Of a DNA stretch of 64,000 bases, positions 35,839 through 44,012 are shown in pieces; the first letter of the stretch is position 1, and each line of letters starts with the position of its first letter. A program made the translations under genes and the position numbers. The notes under the pieces are model-generated. The model was not told the DNA's origin. It saw nothing but the letters and a program-made list of their open reading frames with translations, and searched no databases. The stretch is from Lewinellaceae bacterium (lineage in GTDB: Bacteria > Bacteroidota > Bacteroidia > Chitinophagales > Saprospiraceae): contig JACJYK010000002.1 in the NCBI GenBank assembly GCA_020636135.1, positions 701,501 through 765,500 on the forward strand. Direction: 5' to 3'.

Positions 35839-36389
35839 AGTAAAACTGAGTTTTAACACACTTAATCCGTAGGATAAAAATACCATTTCAATTGGTTTCA
35901 CCACGTTTATCTCCTACCCCATTCGGTGTATTTTTCAGACAATTGTTAAGGAACCAATGACCTTACCATTATTATGGTATTGGGAGTGAATCACGACCAT
36001 GGCATCCTGCACCCTGGCCATCACACGTTCTCCTCATCACAGGATCCTATCCGGGGGTGATCCGTTGAGGCAATAATCTGATCGGTTAAAAAAGGAGGTT
36101 AGTCGATAAATGAAAGCAGTGGAAATACACTTTCACAAGCTCGAATAAGGATTTTGGCTGAAGTTGATATTTATGGGCCAGTCATCATTTAACATCTGTT
36201 AAGTATTAGATAATCAAATGATTACATATTAAATAATTGGCATGTAGGTTAAGGTTTGGAAAGTATAATACCATTCCCCGGAAACCTGCGTTTAACATCA
36301 ATTAACCAACCTATTAAGTTTTTTTTAGGAAGGTGGTGCAACCTTAGACCCTTTAACACCGTCTATCCTATATACTAAACAATCTGACT
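35839..36389. other. AT-rich intergenic region with repeated TTTAACATCnnTTAA
   Basis: A 550-bp spacer between divergent genes; no coding ORF. TTTAACATCTGTTAA (36188-36202; it contains the perfect dyad TTAAC-N4-GTTAA) recurs as TTTAACATCAATTAA at 36291-36305, 103 bp away. The second lies 84 bp before the orphan gene at 36390. Likely regulator sites; no full promoter consensus is visible. Confidence 0.45.
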
Positions 36390-36785
36390 ATGTTGTCCTC
36401 GTTAAATGAAATAGAAACACCAATGATGGAACATCCCAGAAGCCATGCTGCCATTAAAGCTTTGATCAATAGTTACGATCTGATCCGACTTCCGCGGCAG
36501 AAGGAAGACTTTCTGCCATACATGCTGGTACGCGAGGAATATGACCTGCATCTGACGCTGATCCGTCCGATCATGACCGGGCTGGGTCAACTCGATTTCT
36601 TTGAAATGGGAGGCCGTCTGGCCGAGGAAGATGTTTATGGTTACATGGCTATCCGCAGAACCGGCAAGTCGCATTGCATCTATCTGATCCTCTCCCGCCC
36701 GAACGGATTCGGCAAACATTTGCTGGAAGCATTCCAGAGCGCCGTCAACCATATGTTTTACCTTGATGCTGCCCAGGTTCAGTAA
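36390..36785 (+). CDS. Small orphan protein of unknown function
   Basis: A 131-aa cytoplasmic protein without signal or membrane segment, mixed alpha/beta; contains DFLPYMLVREEYDLHLTLIRP and a C-terminal helix. I recognise no family. The long upstream region with repeated sites suggests a regulated gene. Its stop is 1 bp from the stop of the convergent diphthine-ammonia-ligase-like gene, leaving no room for a terminator. Confidence 0.6.
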   Translation: MLSSLNEIETPMMEHPRSHAAIKALINSYDLIRLPRQKEDFLPYMLVREEYDLHLTLIRPIMTGLGQLDFFEMGGRLAEEDVYGYMAIRRTGKSHCIYLILSRPNGFGKHLLEAFQSAVNHMFYLDAAQVQ

Positions 36786-36786
36786 T

Positions 36787-37464
36787 TCACTGTTCCAATT
36801 CCAGACCCACGTACCAATACGCCTGCAACTTCTCAGAAAAACTCCAACGCTTGAAAAAACGATCACCCGCAACCACCGGCAACGGATGCCGGAAGAGGGG
36901 ACCGTCGTACACGTAGGTGTAAAATTCACCATTGCGTCCGCAGGGATCCACGCCCTGGGGTAACATCTGAATAAAATCTTCATTGTATTCGAGGCCTACC
37001 AGGTCTCCATCCAGCCAGGAGGCATTCACAGTGCAGACCAGCGCTTTAAATCCTGCCACCAAGGCACGATTTGCCAGCCGTGCAGATTCCAGTCCGGCAA
37101 GCGGATTCAGGAATTGCATGCCACCCTGAGCATGCATCAGGCTGCCGGGCGTGCCATTGCGTACCAACCATTCGATGCCTACGGATTGACGGTATGGATT
37201 GATGACCTCCTTCCATCTTTCCAGCTTCTCGGACGTATCCGCCCCATCGGAGTGGAAGATTGCCTGGAAAGGAATGCCCATGCTCATGGCTTGCCGTTCG
37301 ATCAGGTGAGCTGCCAGTCCGTGGGTGGCCATCTGATTCGCCGGTTGGGCGATAGGTGTAAGCAAAGTCACCGGATGCATGTTGTGCTGGCGCTTGGCAT
37401 CATAAAGTGCCAATGCCGACAGGATATCTCCATTCCATTCGACCAGTGCCTGCTTTCGTTTCAT
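36787..37464 (-). CDS. Diphthine-ammonia ligase (Dph6/ATP_bind_4) family protein with a degenerate PP-loop
   Basis: A 225-aa protein. Its C-terminal half has the family signature almost intact (GVDPCGRNGEFYTYVYDGPLF, about 165-185) and GFKALVCTVNASWL before it. The N-terminal nucleotide-binding motif, normally WSGGKDSALALY, reads WNGDILSALALY: the SGGKDS core that binds pyrophosphate of ATP is lost while the following SALALY is kept. The coding frame is uninterrupted. A pyrophosphatase-type ligase would not be expected to work with this loop, so the protein may have a new role or be decaying. A classical copy elsewhere in the genome is possible. Confidence 0.75.
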   Translation of the reverse strand: MKRKQALVEWNGDILSALALYDAKRQHNMHPVTLLTPIAQPANQMATHGLAAHLIERQAMSMGIPFQAIFHSDGADTSEKLERWKEVINPYRQSVGIEWLVRNGTPGSLMHAQGGMQFLNPLAGLESARLANRALVAGFKALVCTVNASWLDGDLVGLEYNEDFIQMLPQGVDPCGRNGEFYTYVYDGPLFRHPLPVVAGDRFFKRWSFSEKLQAYWYVGLELEQ

Positions 37465-37579
37465 GTTTATTACAACGATGGGACGGCCAGGTAAGTTTTT
37501 ATCTCGCCTTCAGGGATGCTTATGGCCCATAATTTTTGGATTTCTCCCTTATCTTGCTTTCCAACAGAAGAATAGGCCA

Positions 37580-38779
37580 ATGACCCGGACAGATGGTGGT
37601 GGAACGACCAAACTGACGCTGCTTTTGGTGAGCAGCCTGACCATCATGTCGATCATTACCATCTCTCCGGTACTTCCCCAGATGACTCAGGCTTTTTCAA
37701 GGCACCCTGACGCGCCCATGCTGGTCCGGTTGATCCTGACCATTCCGGCACTGTTTATCGCCATCACGGCACCGGTCGCGGGTCGGCTCATCGACCGGTT
37801 TGGCCGGTTGCCTTTATTGAGCGGCGCTCTGGTACTCTATGCCCTGGCCGGTTCTGCGGGGATGTATTTACAGGAGATCTATGCATTTCTGATCGCCCGA
37901 GCCCTGCTGGGTGTTGCTGTGGGGATATCCATGACCATCGTTGTAACCCTGGTGGCCGATTACTATACGGGACCGGAACGACAGCGTTTCGTGGGTATTC
38001 AGATAGCCTTCATGTCCATCGGAGGTATCCTATTCCTGACGATGAGTGGTGTTTTGGCGGACATGGGCTGGCGGTACCCCTTTCTGCTGTATCTGGTGGC
38101 ATTGATCATCCTGCCGCTCACCTGGCGCTACTTACACGAGCCGGAAATCAACAGGCCATCGGTGCATGCCACAACGACCCGGATCAAGGCCCCGGCCTTC
38201 CTTTATTTTTTATTTCTGAACACGCTGCTGATGTGGATTGCCTTCTTTCTTGTGCCGGTCCAGATTCCATTTCACCTGGTTGGATTGGGTGTAAAGCACA
38301 ATGCGCTGATCGGCCTGGCAATAGCTACCAGCACCGCTTCTTCGGCGGTATCCTCCTATTTCTACCATCGCATCAAAGGACAGCGGTCTCACCTGACAGT
38401 TTTTGCAATAGGTTACCTGCTGATGGGATGCGGCTTTAGTTTGCTGGCCCTGACCGCCTCCTATGGTTTGGCGGTGCTGGCCTTGTTTTTCCTGGGACTG
38501 GGTATCGGGATAATGATGCCCAATACCAATATGTGGGTGATGCAGCTGGCGCCACCGGCCATCCGTGGGCAGGAAATCGGCAAGCTGACCACCTTCTGGT
38601 TTATGGGCCAGTTTCTGTCACCAATCCTCCTCCAGCCCATTGTAAAGCAGGCCGGGACTTCCGGAGCTTTTACCTTGATGGCCATCCTGCTACCTGTGAT
38701 AGCATTGGCCTTTGTCCTACTGAACCGGATGGGATCCATCCGGAGATACGATGGTGACCTGGCTCCTGCCGGTAAATGA
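37580..38779 (+). CDS. Major facilitator superfamily transporter
   Basis: A 399-aa protein with twelve predicted membrane helices from ATG 37580 (MTRTDGGG). The open frame runs back to 37463 but that extension would overlap the divergent gene and does not look like a cytoplasmic MFS N-terminus. The motif GRLIDRFGRLPLL after helix 2 matches the MFS motif A (GxLaDrxGrkxxl). The general pattern is of drug/metabolite:H+ antiporters; the substrate is unknown. The next gene (SGNH) starts 63 bp behind. Confidence 0.82.
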   Translation: MTRTDGGGTTKLTLLLVSSLTIMSIITISPVLPQMTQAFSRHPDAPMLVRLILTIPALFIAITAPVAGRLIDRFGRLPLLSGALVLYALAGSAGMYLQEIYAFLIARALLGVAVGISMTIVVTLVADYYTGPERQRFVGIQIAFMSIGGILFLTMSGVLADMGWRYPFLLYLVALIILPLTWRYLHEPEINRPSVHATTTRIKAPAFLYFLFLNTLLMWIAFFLVPVQIPFHLVGLGVKHNALIGLAIATSTASSAVSSYFYHRIKGQRSHLTVFAIGYLLMGCGFSLLALTASYGLAVLALFFLGLGIGIMMPNTNMWVMQLAPPAIRGQEIGKLTTFWFMGQFLSPILLQPIVKQAGTSGAFTLMAILLPVIALAFVLLNRMGSIRRYDGDLAPAGK

Positions 38780-38842
38780 TGGCAGGAAATTTTATTTTGT
38801 GCAATTGACAGTACATGACCATTCAAATGATGCCGCAAGCAT

Positions 38843-40051
38843 ATGGATCGCTGGATCAAAATAAGCTTCTACTTTATTGCCATCGCGGTTGTTCAGGAGT
38901 TACTTTTTCGCATCTGTTTTCCGCTCCCGGAAATTAAAAACCTGAACCGGATCGATCTGGATGTAAATGTGCTGCAAGAGACTCACAGAATTTATCAGCG
39001 AGATCAGGATTGGTATTGGCAGTCCGCTTTGGATACGGAAGCCCTATTTGTCCACCGAATGAATCAATATGGATTCAGAGACCAGGAGTGGTGTGTGACC
39101 AAGCCTCATGATGTTCGCCGGATACTGATGATCGGCGATAGTTTTGTGGAAGGAGTCATGGCCAGTCAGGATCAGACCATACCCGCATAACTGCATCAAC
39201 TGTCGAGTTCAGATCAACTTGAAGTATTTAATTGCGGGCTGACCGGCCGGGGATTGTCGGAGTATCTGCAGGTTTTCGCAGATCTGATACCCATTTACCG
39301 TCCTGACATGGTATTTGTATGCATCTATGCCAACGACCTTGGAACATCCATGCCGTTGATTCCGGAGCGTTATTTACAACCAGATTATTTTAATCCTTTT
39401 GTTCCCAGAATTTGGGAATTAATACAACAGGCCAGGACCTATGGTCCGGTCCATTTTCGCTGGTTTAATACGCCTCGTTCTTTTTTTAGTGAGGTTGCGG
39501 ATCAATACGACCCTCCTTACGGCCCGACATCAGCTGGACGGCTGTTTTCCGGGATTGCGGATGCGGTGCATGCAGGTACCTTTAACCCATTTCGCATTAA
39601 TGCGTTTAGCAAAGAATTGAAAGCACTGCCATCCGAGCCCGAACTGGGCGAGTTCCTACCATTTATAAAATACTTTGGCGACAAATTTGGGACCCAGGTG
39701 GTTATCGTCTACCTCCCAAGCCGCAATCAGATTACCCGCCACTACTATCCTTATGAACGAGAACTATGTACAGAAGATTTGCCGGATAGTCTCGATTTAA
39801 CCACAAATGCCTATCAAATTCGCCAGCTGATCTTGTTGAAGCAATGCAGTGAACTGGGTATAAAATTCCTTGATTTGACCATGCCTTTACGCAGCAAGGA
39901 GGAAGAGGGCGTACACCTCTACTGGAATTACGATGAACACATGCGATCGGTAGGGTACCGGACGGTGGCCGGATTACTATGGAAATGGATGCAGCAAAAT
40001 CCGGATTGGGATAATTTGGACTCCGGTCATATAAAGGACAAGGGCAAATAG
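38843..40051 (+). pseudogene. SGNH/GDSL-type hydrolase split by an in-frame stop
   Basis: Two ORFs (38843-39190, and the part from about 39254 to 40051) lie in the same frame, separated only by TAA at 39188-39190. Conceptual read-through gives about 402 aa: an N-terminal membrane helix, MIGDSFVEG (SGNH block I, Ser100), IYANDL (block III), and NYDEHMRSVGY (block V Asp/His) near the end. At the stop, related sequences would be expected to read IPAQLHQL, so a CAA to TAA change explains it. It is the first gene of the carbamoyltransferase cassette (4 bp before the next ATG). Recent inactivation, a sequencing error or stop suppression are all possible. Confidence 0.8.
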
Positions 40052-40054
40052 GCG

Positions 40055-41887
40055 ATGAAAAAGATCCTGGGTATTTCAGCGTTCTATCACGACTCAGCGG
40101 CAGCTCTGGTCGTTGGAGACCAGATCGTGGCGGCTGCCCAGGAAGAACGGTTCAACCGGATAAAACACAGCGCTGCATTCCCGGTACAGGCCATCCGTTA
40201 TTGCCTGGAGGAGGCCGGGCTGACGCTTCAAGATTTGGATGCCGTTGTCTTTTACGAGAAACCACTGTTGAAATTTGAGCGGCTATTACAGACCTACTAT
40301 GGTTTTTCTCCCCGGGGCATCCGTTCATTCGTTAGAGCAATTCCCCATTGGATCAATGAGAAATTATTTCTGAAGCGCCTTATTTATCGCGGTCTGGGCG
40401 AGGTGGGCGACTTCCATAGAACGGAATTAAGACTTTTGTTCTCCGGGCATCATTTATCCCATGCCTCCAGTGCATTTTATGTTTCTCCTTTTGAAAAAGC
40501 AGCCATTCTTACCCTGGATGGCGTAGGTGAATGGTCGACAGCGACGCTGGCATTGGGGGAGGGTAACCGGATTACCATGCTCAAAGAGCTTCGATTTCCT
40601 CACTCCGTTGGATTACTATATTCCGCCTTTACCGATCACCTGGGGTTCAGGGTCAACTCGGGAGAATACAAATTGATGGGGTTGGCACCCTATGGTCAGG
40701 CAAGTCACCCGGAGACGGCAAGATTTACAAAACTTATCAAGCAGGAGCTGGTCTCCATCAAGGATGACGGATCCATCTGGCTGAATCAAAGCTATTTTGA
40801 TTATTCGACCGGGTTAAAAATGACCCGTCGTCGCCGGTGGGAAGCCTTATTTGGATTTCCCTGCCGAAAACCGGAGGAAGCTATTGAACAGCATCACTGC
40901 AACCTGGCTTATGCGATCCAATCGGTGACCGAAGAGATCATCCTGAAAATGGCCGGGGAGGCCAAAAAATCAACGAAAGCCAATGAACTGTGCCTGGCAG
41001 GCGGGGTGGCACTGAATGGTGTAGCGAACGGTAAGCTTCACCGCGCTCGACTATTCGACAGCCTGTTTATTCAGCCGGCGGCGGGTGATGCGGGCGGCGC
41101 CCTGGGGGCAGCTTTGGCGGTTAAATACCTCTATTTTGGTGATCCCAGAAAGGTGCTAAACACGGATGCCTTGCAAGGGGCTTTGCTGGGTCCCCAATTC
41201 CCGGAATCCGCAGCGATTAAAATGGCTGATACTTACGGGGCTGTTTATCAGCGTTTTGAGGACTTTGGTTTGTTAGCAGAGGCAGTTGCCGATCAGATTC
41301 AACAAGGGCATATTATCGGATGGTTTCAGGGCAGGATGGAATTTGGTCCGCGGTCGTTGGGAAACCGGTCCATCCTGGCTGATCCCAGAGATCCGGATAT
41401 GCACCGAAAAATTAATATTGAAATCAAGGGAAGGGAGACCTTCCGGCCTTTTGCGCCCTCGGTGCTGGCTGAATTTGCCAGGGACTATTTTGATCTGGAA
41501 GGTCCTTCTCCTTATATGCTTCTGGTGGCGCCGGTTAAAGATGAAATCAGGCATCCATTGCCGCCGGATTTTGAATTGCTTACCTTAGAGGAGAAACTGA
41601 GGGTGGCGGTGAGCGCAATCCCGGCAGTTACACACATTGATTATTCGGCTCGGATCCAAACTGTAGACCGGGTGATGAATCACCATTATTGGACGCTGTT
41701 GGATGCATTTAGAAGAATGACCGGATGTGCAGTCCTCCTGAATACCAGTTTTAATGTAGCCGGTGAGCCGATTGTCTGCAGTCCTGAAGATGCTTATCGA
41801 TGTTTTAGAAATACTGCCATGGATGTGCTGGTAATTGGTAATTTGTTGTTTCTAAAAAAGGACCAGCCTAATGATGTTGCCTATTAG
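40055..41887 (+). CDS. Carbamoyltransferase (NodU/CmcH/TobZ/SxtI family)
   Basis: A 610-aa enzyme that moves a carbamoyl group from carbamoyl phosphate, through carbamoyl-AMP, to a hydroxyl on a sugar or secondary metabolite. Family blocks: GISAFYHDSAAAL (residues 6-18), EERFNRIKH, SGHHLSHASSAFY (metal His), LTLDGVGEW, GLAPYGQ, LCLAGGVALN, and the C-terminal YrdC-like/adenylate domain with GRMEFGPRSLGNRSILADPR and LNTSFNVAGEPIV. Length is normal. It follows the SGNH gene by 3 bp, and the two small genes downstream complete a conserved cassette. Confidence 0.9.
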   Translation: MKKILGISAFYHDSAAALVVGDQIVAAAQEERFNRIKHSAAFPVQAIRYCLEEAGLTLQDLDAVVFYEKPLLKFERLLQTYYGFSPRGIRSFVRAIPHWINEKLFLKRLIYRGLGEVGDFHRTELRLLFSGHHLSHASSAFYVSPFEKAAILTLDGVGEWSTATLALGEGNRITMLKELRFPHSVGLLYSAFTDHLGFRVNSGEYKLMGLAPYGQASHPETARFTKLIKQELVSIKDDGSIWLNQSYFDYSTGLKMTRRRRWEALFGFPCRKPEEAIEQHHCNLAYAIQSVTEEIILKMAGEAKKSTKANELCLAGGVALNGVANGKLHRARLFDSLFIQPAAGDAGGALGAALAVKYLYFGDPRKVLNTDALQGALLGPQFPESAAIKMADTYGAVYQRFEDFGLLAEAVADQIQQGHIIGWFQGRMEFGPRSLGNRSILADPRDPDMHRKINIEIKGRETFRPFAPSVLAEFARDYFDLEGPSPYMLLVAPVKDEIRHPLPPDFELLTLEEKLRVAVSAIPAVTHIDYSARIQTVDRVMNHHYWTLLDAFRRMTGCAVLLNTSFNVAGEPIVCSPEDAYRCFRNTAMDVLVIGNLLFLKKDQPNDVAY

Positions 41888-41910
41888 AGCCATTTAAGTT
41901 GGTTAAGCGA

Positions 41911-42066
41911 ATGCCAATGGAAAGTATTTTAGATTTGTTTCGTTTTATTAAGGAGCGTAAAAAATATTGGCTGATCCCGATCATCGTGATTCTGCTATTG
42001 CTTGGGCTGTTCATCGTGATCGGAGGAAGTGGTCCTCTTGCCCCATTCATTTACAGCATCTTTTAG
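41911..42066 (+). CDS. DUF5989-like small membrane protein (SxtK-like)
   Basis: A 51-aa protein (49 aa from the second ATG at 41917) starting MPMESILDLFRFIKERKKYW, with one membrane helix and an end GGSGPLAPFIYSIF. It is too short for usual gene prediction. The pattern (short amphipathic start, RKKYWL, single helix, GSGPLAPFIY) is that of DUF5989, a family always found next to carbamoyltransferases of this type. In the saxitoxin cluster sxtK is a similarly small gene in the corresponding place. The assignment is by size, motif and context. Confidence 0.75.
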   Translation: MPMESILDLFRFIKERKKYWLIPIIVILLLLGLFIVIGGSGPLAPFIYSIF

Positions 42067-42076
42067 ATGAAGGCTA

Positions 42077-42442
42077 ATGGTTCCAGCTAAGAAACCATGG
42101 ATAACGGTTTTAGTCCTGACGTTGGCCGGTCTGGCACTTTTTGCCCTCCGAAGGGAAAGGTATTTTTTATGGTTATCGGTTTCAATCGGTTTGGTGGGAC
42201 TGTTATCCCGTCAAGCAGCAGGCTGGATCCATGTCGGGTGGATGTTTCTAGCGAAAGTGCTGAACCGTATTGTACCTCCCATTTTACTGGGGATCGTGTT
42301 TGTGTTTGTATTGGTACCTATAGCCTCCGTGCAAAAATTATTGACTAAGGGTGATCCGCTGCTGTTAAAAAATCCACCATCCTCGACATTTCATGAGATG
42401 GATGAGCCTATCGACCCGGAATATTTTACCAGACCCTGGTGA
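42077..42442 (+). CDS. SxtJ-like membrane protein
   Basis: A 121-aa protein with three predicted membrane helices (about 8-24, 31-45 and 65-84) and a short soluble tail. It follows the DUF5989-like gene by 10 bp and the carbamoyltransferase closely, the arrangement of sxtI/sxtJ/sxtK-type cassettes (order sxtI, K, J here). SxtJ has no proven function. A short stretch of 22 bp separates its stop from the convergent oxidoreductase. Confidence 0.75.
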   Translation: MVPAKKPWITVLVLTLAGLALFALRRERYFLWLSVSIGLVGLLSRQAAGWIHVGWMFLAKVLNRIVPPILLGIVFVFVLVPIASVQKLLTKGDPLLLKNPPSSTFHEMDEPIDPEYFTRPW

Positions 42443-42464
42443 AGGCATTGAAGCTAAGTTAACC

Positions 42465-43850
42465 CTACCGACTCATCGCATACCCCTTCGTCGTCACCCA
42501 GTACTTCGTCAGCATATTGGGTACTTCCCAGTCGGGTAGTTTGCCTGTGGAGAGGTAATCCAGAAAATGCTCCGTCACCTGACCAAAGTGCGCTTCGTGG
42601 CCGACGTCGTAGGAATCCGGGATGGTGATCTGCCAGCCGTCCCCGAGGTCCGATGGTTCGAAGCCGATGCCGGGATACACACTTTGCAGGCTGGTAATGG
42701 CTGCGACCAGCGGCGCTTCCAGGAGGTGGGCGCTGGAGCCGTCGATCGGTTCGACGTACAGCATCGGGTGGTAGTGTTGAGCGGCTCCCTGCCGGATGAC
42801 CAGGTTGGCTTTGGATCCGCGCATGATGGAATAGTGGGTGTCTTTAGCGCCTTCCGGAGCCTCATAATTCCAGGTCACCGAGACTTTAGCCTGGATGCCT
42901 TTGACGGCAAAATGGATGGCGCCATTCGCATATACCGACAGGATCGAATCTTTGACCAGGTCTTTTTGCAGATAATCCGGGTAATCGTTCAATCCGGTAA
43001 CGCGGCGGAATTGTGCCAGGGTAAGCTCGGTAGCCCAGCGGGTCCCTTTTTCTACCTGGACCTCCGTGGTGTCTATGGCCTGGTCCGGGAAACATTCCCA
43101 CAAGACCAGGTCGACCAGATGGGTAGACACATCCACGATACCCTCGCCCTGCTGGTCCACATCGAAAAACCAGGCAGGACGGATCAGGGGCACTCCTGAG
43201 ACATACTTAAAATAATGGTGCACACTCTCCTTGGTGATGGCCGGATTGTCGATGGTGCCCTGTTCCATGGTCCCGAAGAGGCCGGGAATATGGGAGAGCG
43301 CTTTTTGCAATTGCGTGGTGATCTCATAACGCTCGGTCATGATGTCGTACAGTAAGACTCCTTTTTCTTCAGCTGTGGCAAAGGCATGCTCAAGCACCGG
43401 ATAATCCTCCGGGCGGATGGCCATGGGTTTGTCGGCCAGTACATTAAATCCGGCGCCGATGGACTGATCGATGTATTGCGCTTTTTTGGCATTGTTGCCA
43501 CTGATCACTACGACATTGCCAGCCTTTTCGGCCAGCATTTTCTCCAGAAAATCCGGTCCGGTATAGACCACTTCTTCCCAGTGCGTCGGCTGCTCAGTCC
43601 GGGTGTTGTAGCTGTTTATGCGTGCCAGGTGGTCATCCAGCTCGGGTCCTCCCGGGGCATAGACATGGACCACCGGATCGACCTGGTCATACATGAATTT
43701 CTGGACCAGCCCGGCATGGAAATGGCCGGGATCAAGCGTGATCAGATGGACTTTACCGGCGTCTTTCATCGGCTTCGATTCTTTGGTTTGGCAAGCCACC
43801 AGGCTAATGAGGAGTAAAACAATAATTCCCGGACGGATCATGATTTTCAT
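42465..43850 (-). CDS. Gfo/Idh/MocA-family oxidoreductase, lipoprotein
   Basis: A 461-aa protein. The lipoprotein signal ends SLVAC (Cys20). The NAD(P)-binding Rossmann part starts near residue 35 (GKVHLITLDPGHFHAGLV, so the usual GxGxxG is degenerate), followed by VVVISGNNAKK and NVLADKPMAI (the GKPL-like catalytic Lys), then a C-terminal alpha/beta domain with ISTHLVDLVLW. An exported NAD(P)-dependent oxidoreductase is unusual but common in Bacteroidota glycan loci; the substrate is unknown. It lies downstream of a second Gfo/Idh/MocA gene and a ThuA gene, reading the same way, so probably one locus. Confidence 0.8.
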   Translation of the reverse strand: MKIMIRPGIIVLLLISLVACQTKESKPMKDAGKVHLITLDPGHFHAGLVQKFMYDQVDPVVHVYAPGGPELDDHLARINSYNTRTEQPTHWEEVVYTGPDFLEKMLAEKAGNVVVISGNNAKKAQYIDQSIGAGFNVLADKPMAIRPEDYPVLEHAFATAEEKGVLLYDIMTERYEITTQLQKALSHIPGLFGTMEQGTIDNPAITKESVHHYFKYVSGVPLIRPAWFFDVDQQGEGIVDVSTHLVDLVLWECFPDQAIDTTEVQVEKGTRWATELTLAQFRRVTGLNDYPDYLQKDLVKDSILSVYANGAIHFAVKGIQAKVSVTWNYEAPEGAKDTHYSIMRGSKANLVIRQGAAQHYHPMLYVEPIDGSSAHLLEAPLVAAITSLQSVYPGIGFEPSDLGDGWQITIPDSYDVGHEAHFGQVTEHFLDYLSTGKLPDWEVPNMLTKYWVTTKGYAMSR

Positions 43851-43934
43851 TTAAGGACAAAATAAAATTGATCAACAATATTGAAGTGATCAATTGAATT
43901 TAATAACCACCCTCGACTTCGCCTTTAATTAAAT

Positions 43935-44012
43935 CTTGTCAAACCGGGCGGAGTCGAAGCCATGTCAAGCTGAGCGGAGCCGAAGCCATGTCAAGCTGAG
44001 CGGAGTCGAAGC
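43935..44012. repeat. Three tandem 26-bp repeats
   Basis: Units at 43935-43960, 43961-43986 and 43987-44012; the last two differ by one base (CATGTCAAGCTGAGCGGAG + T/C + CGAAGC) and the first is more diverged. The array ends exactly before the stop codon of the oxidoreductase gene (44013). CGGAGTCGAAG-type repeats are common between genes in this phylum. Confidence 0.8.

Noticed and set aside
34033..35856. 607-aa plus-strand ORF over the DUF5916 gene
   Set aside because: Exactly antisense to a recognisable exported protein with a signal peptide; the long open frame follows from the codon bias of the real gene and has no start signals or known motifs.
37463..37579. 39-codon extension of the MFS transporter
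   Set aside because: It overlaps the divergent gene's start region and the normal short MFS N-terminus begins at the ATG at 37580.
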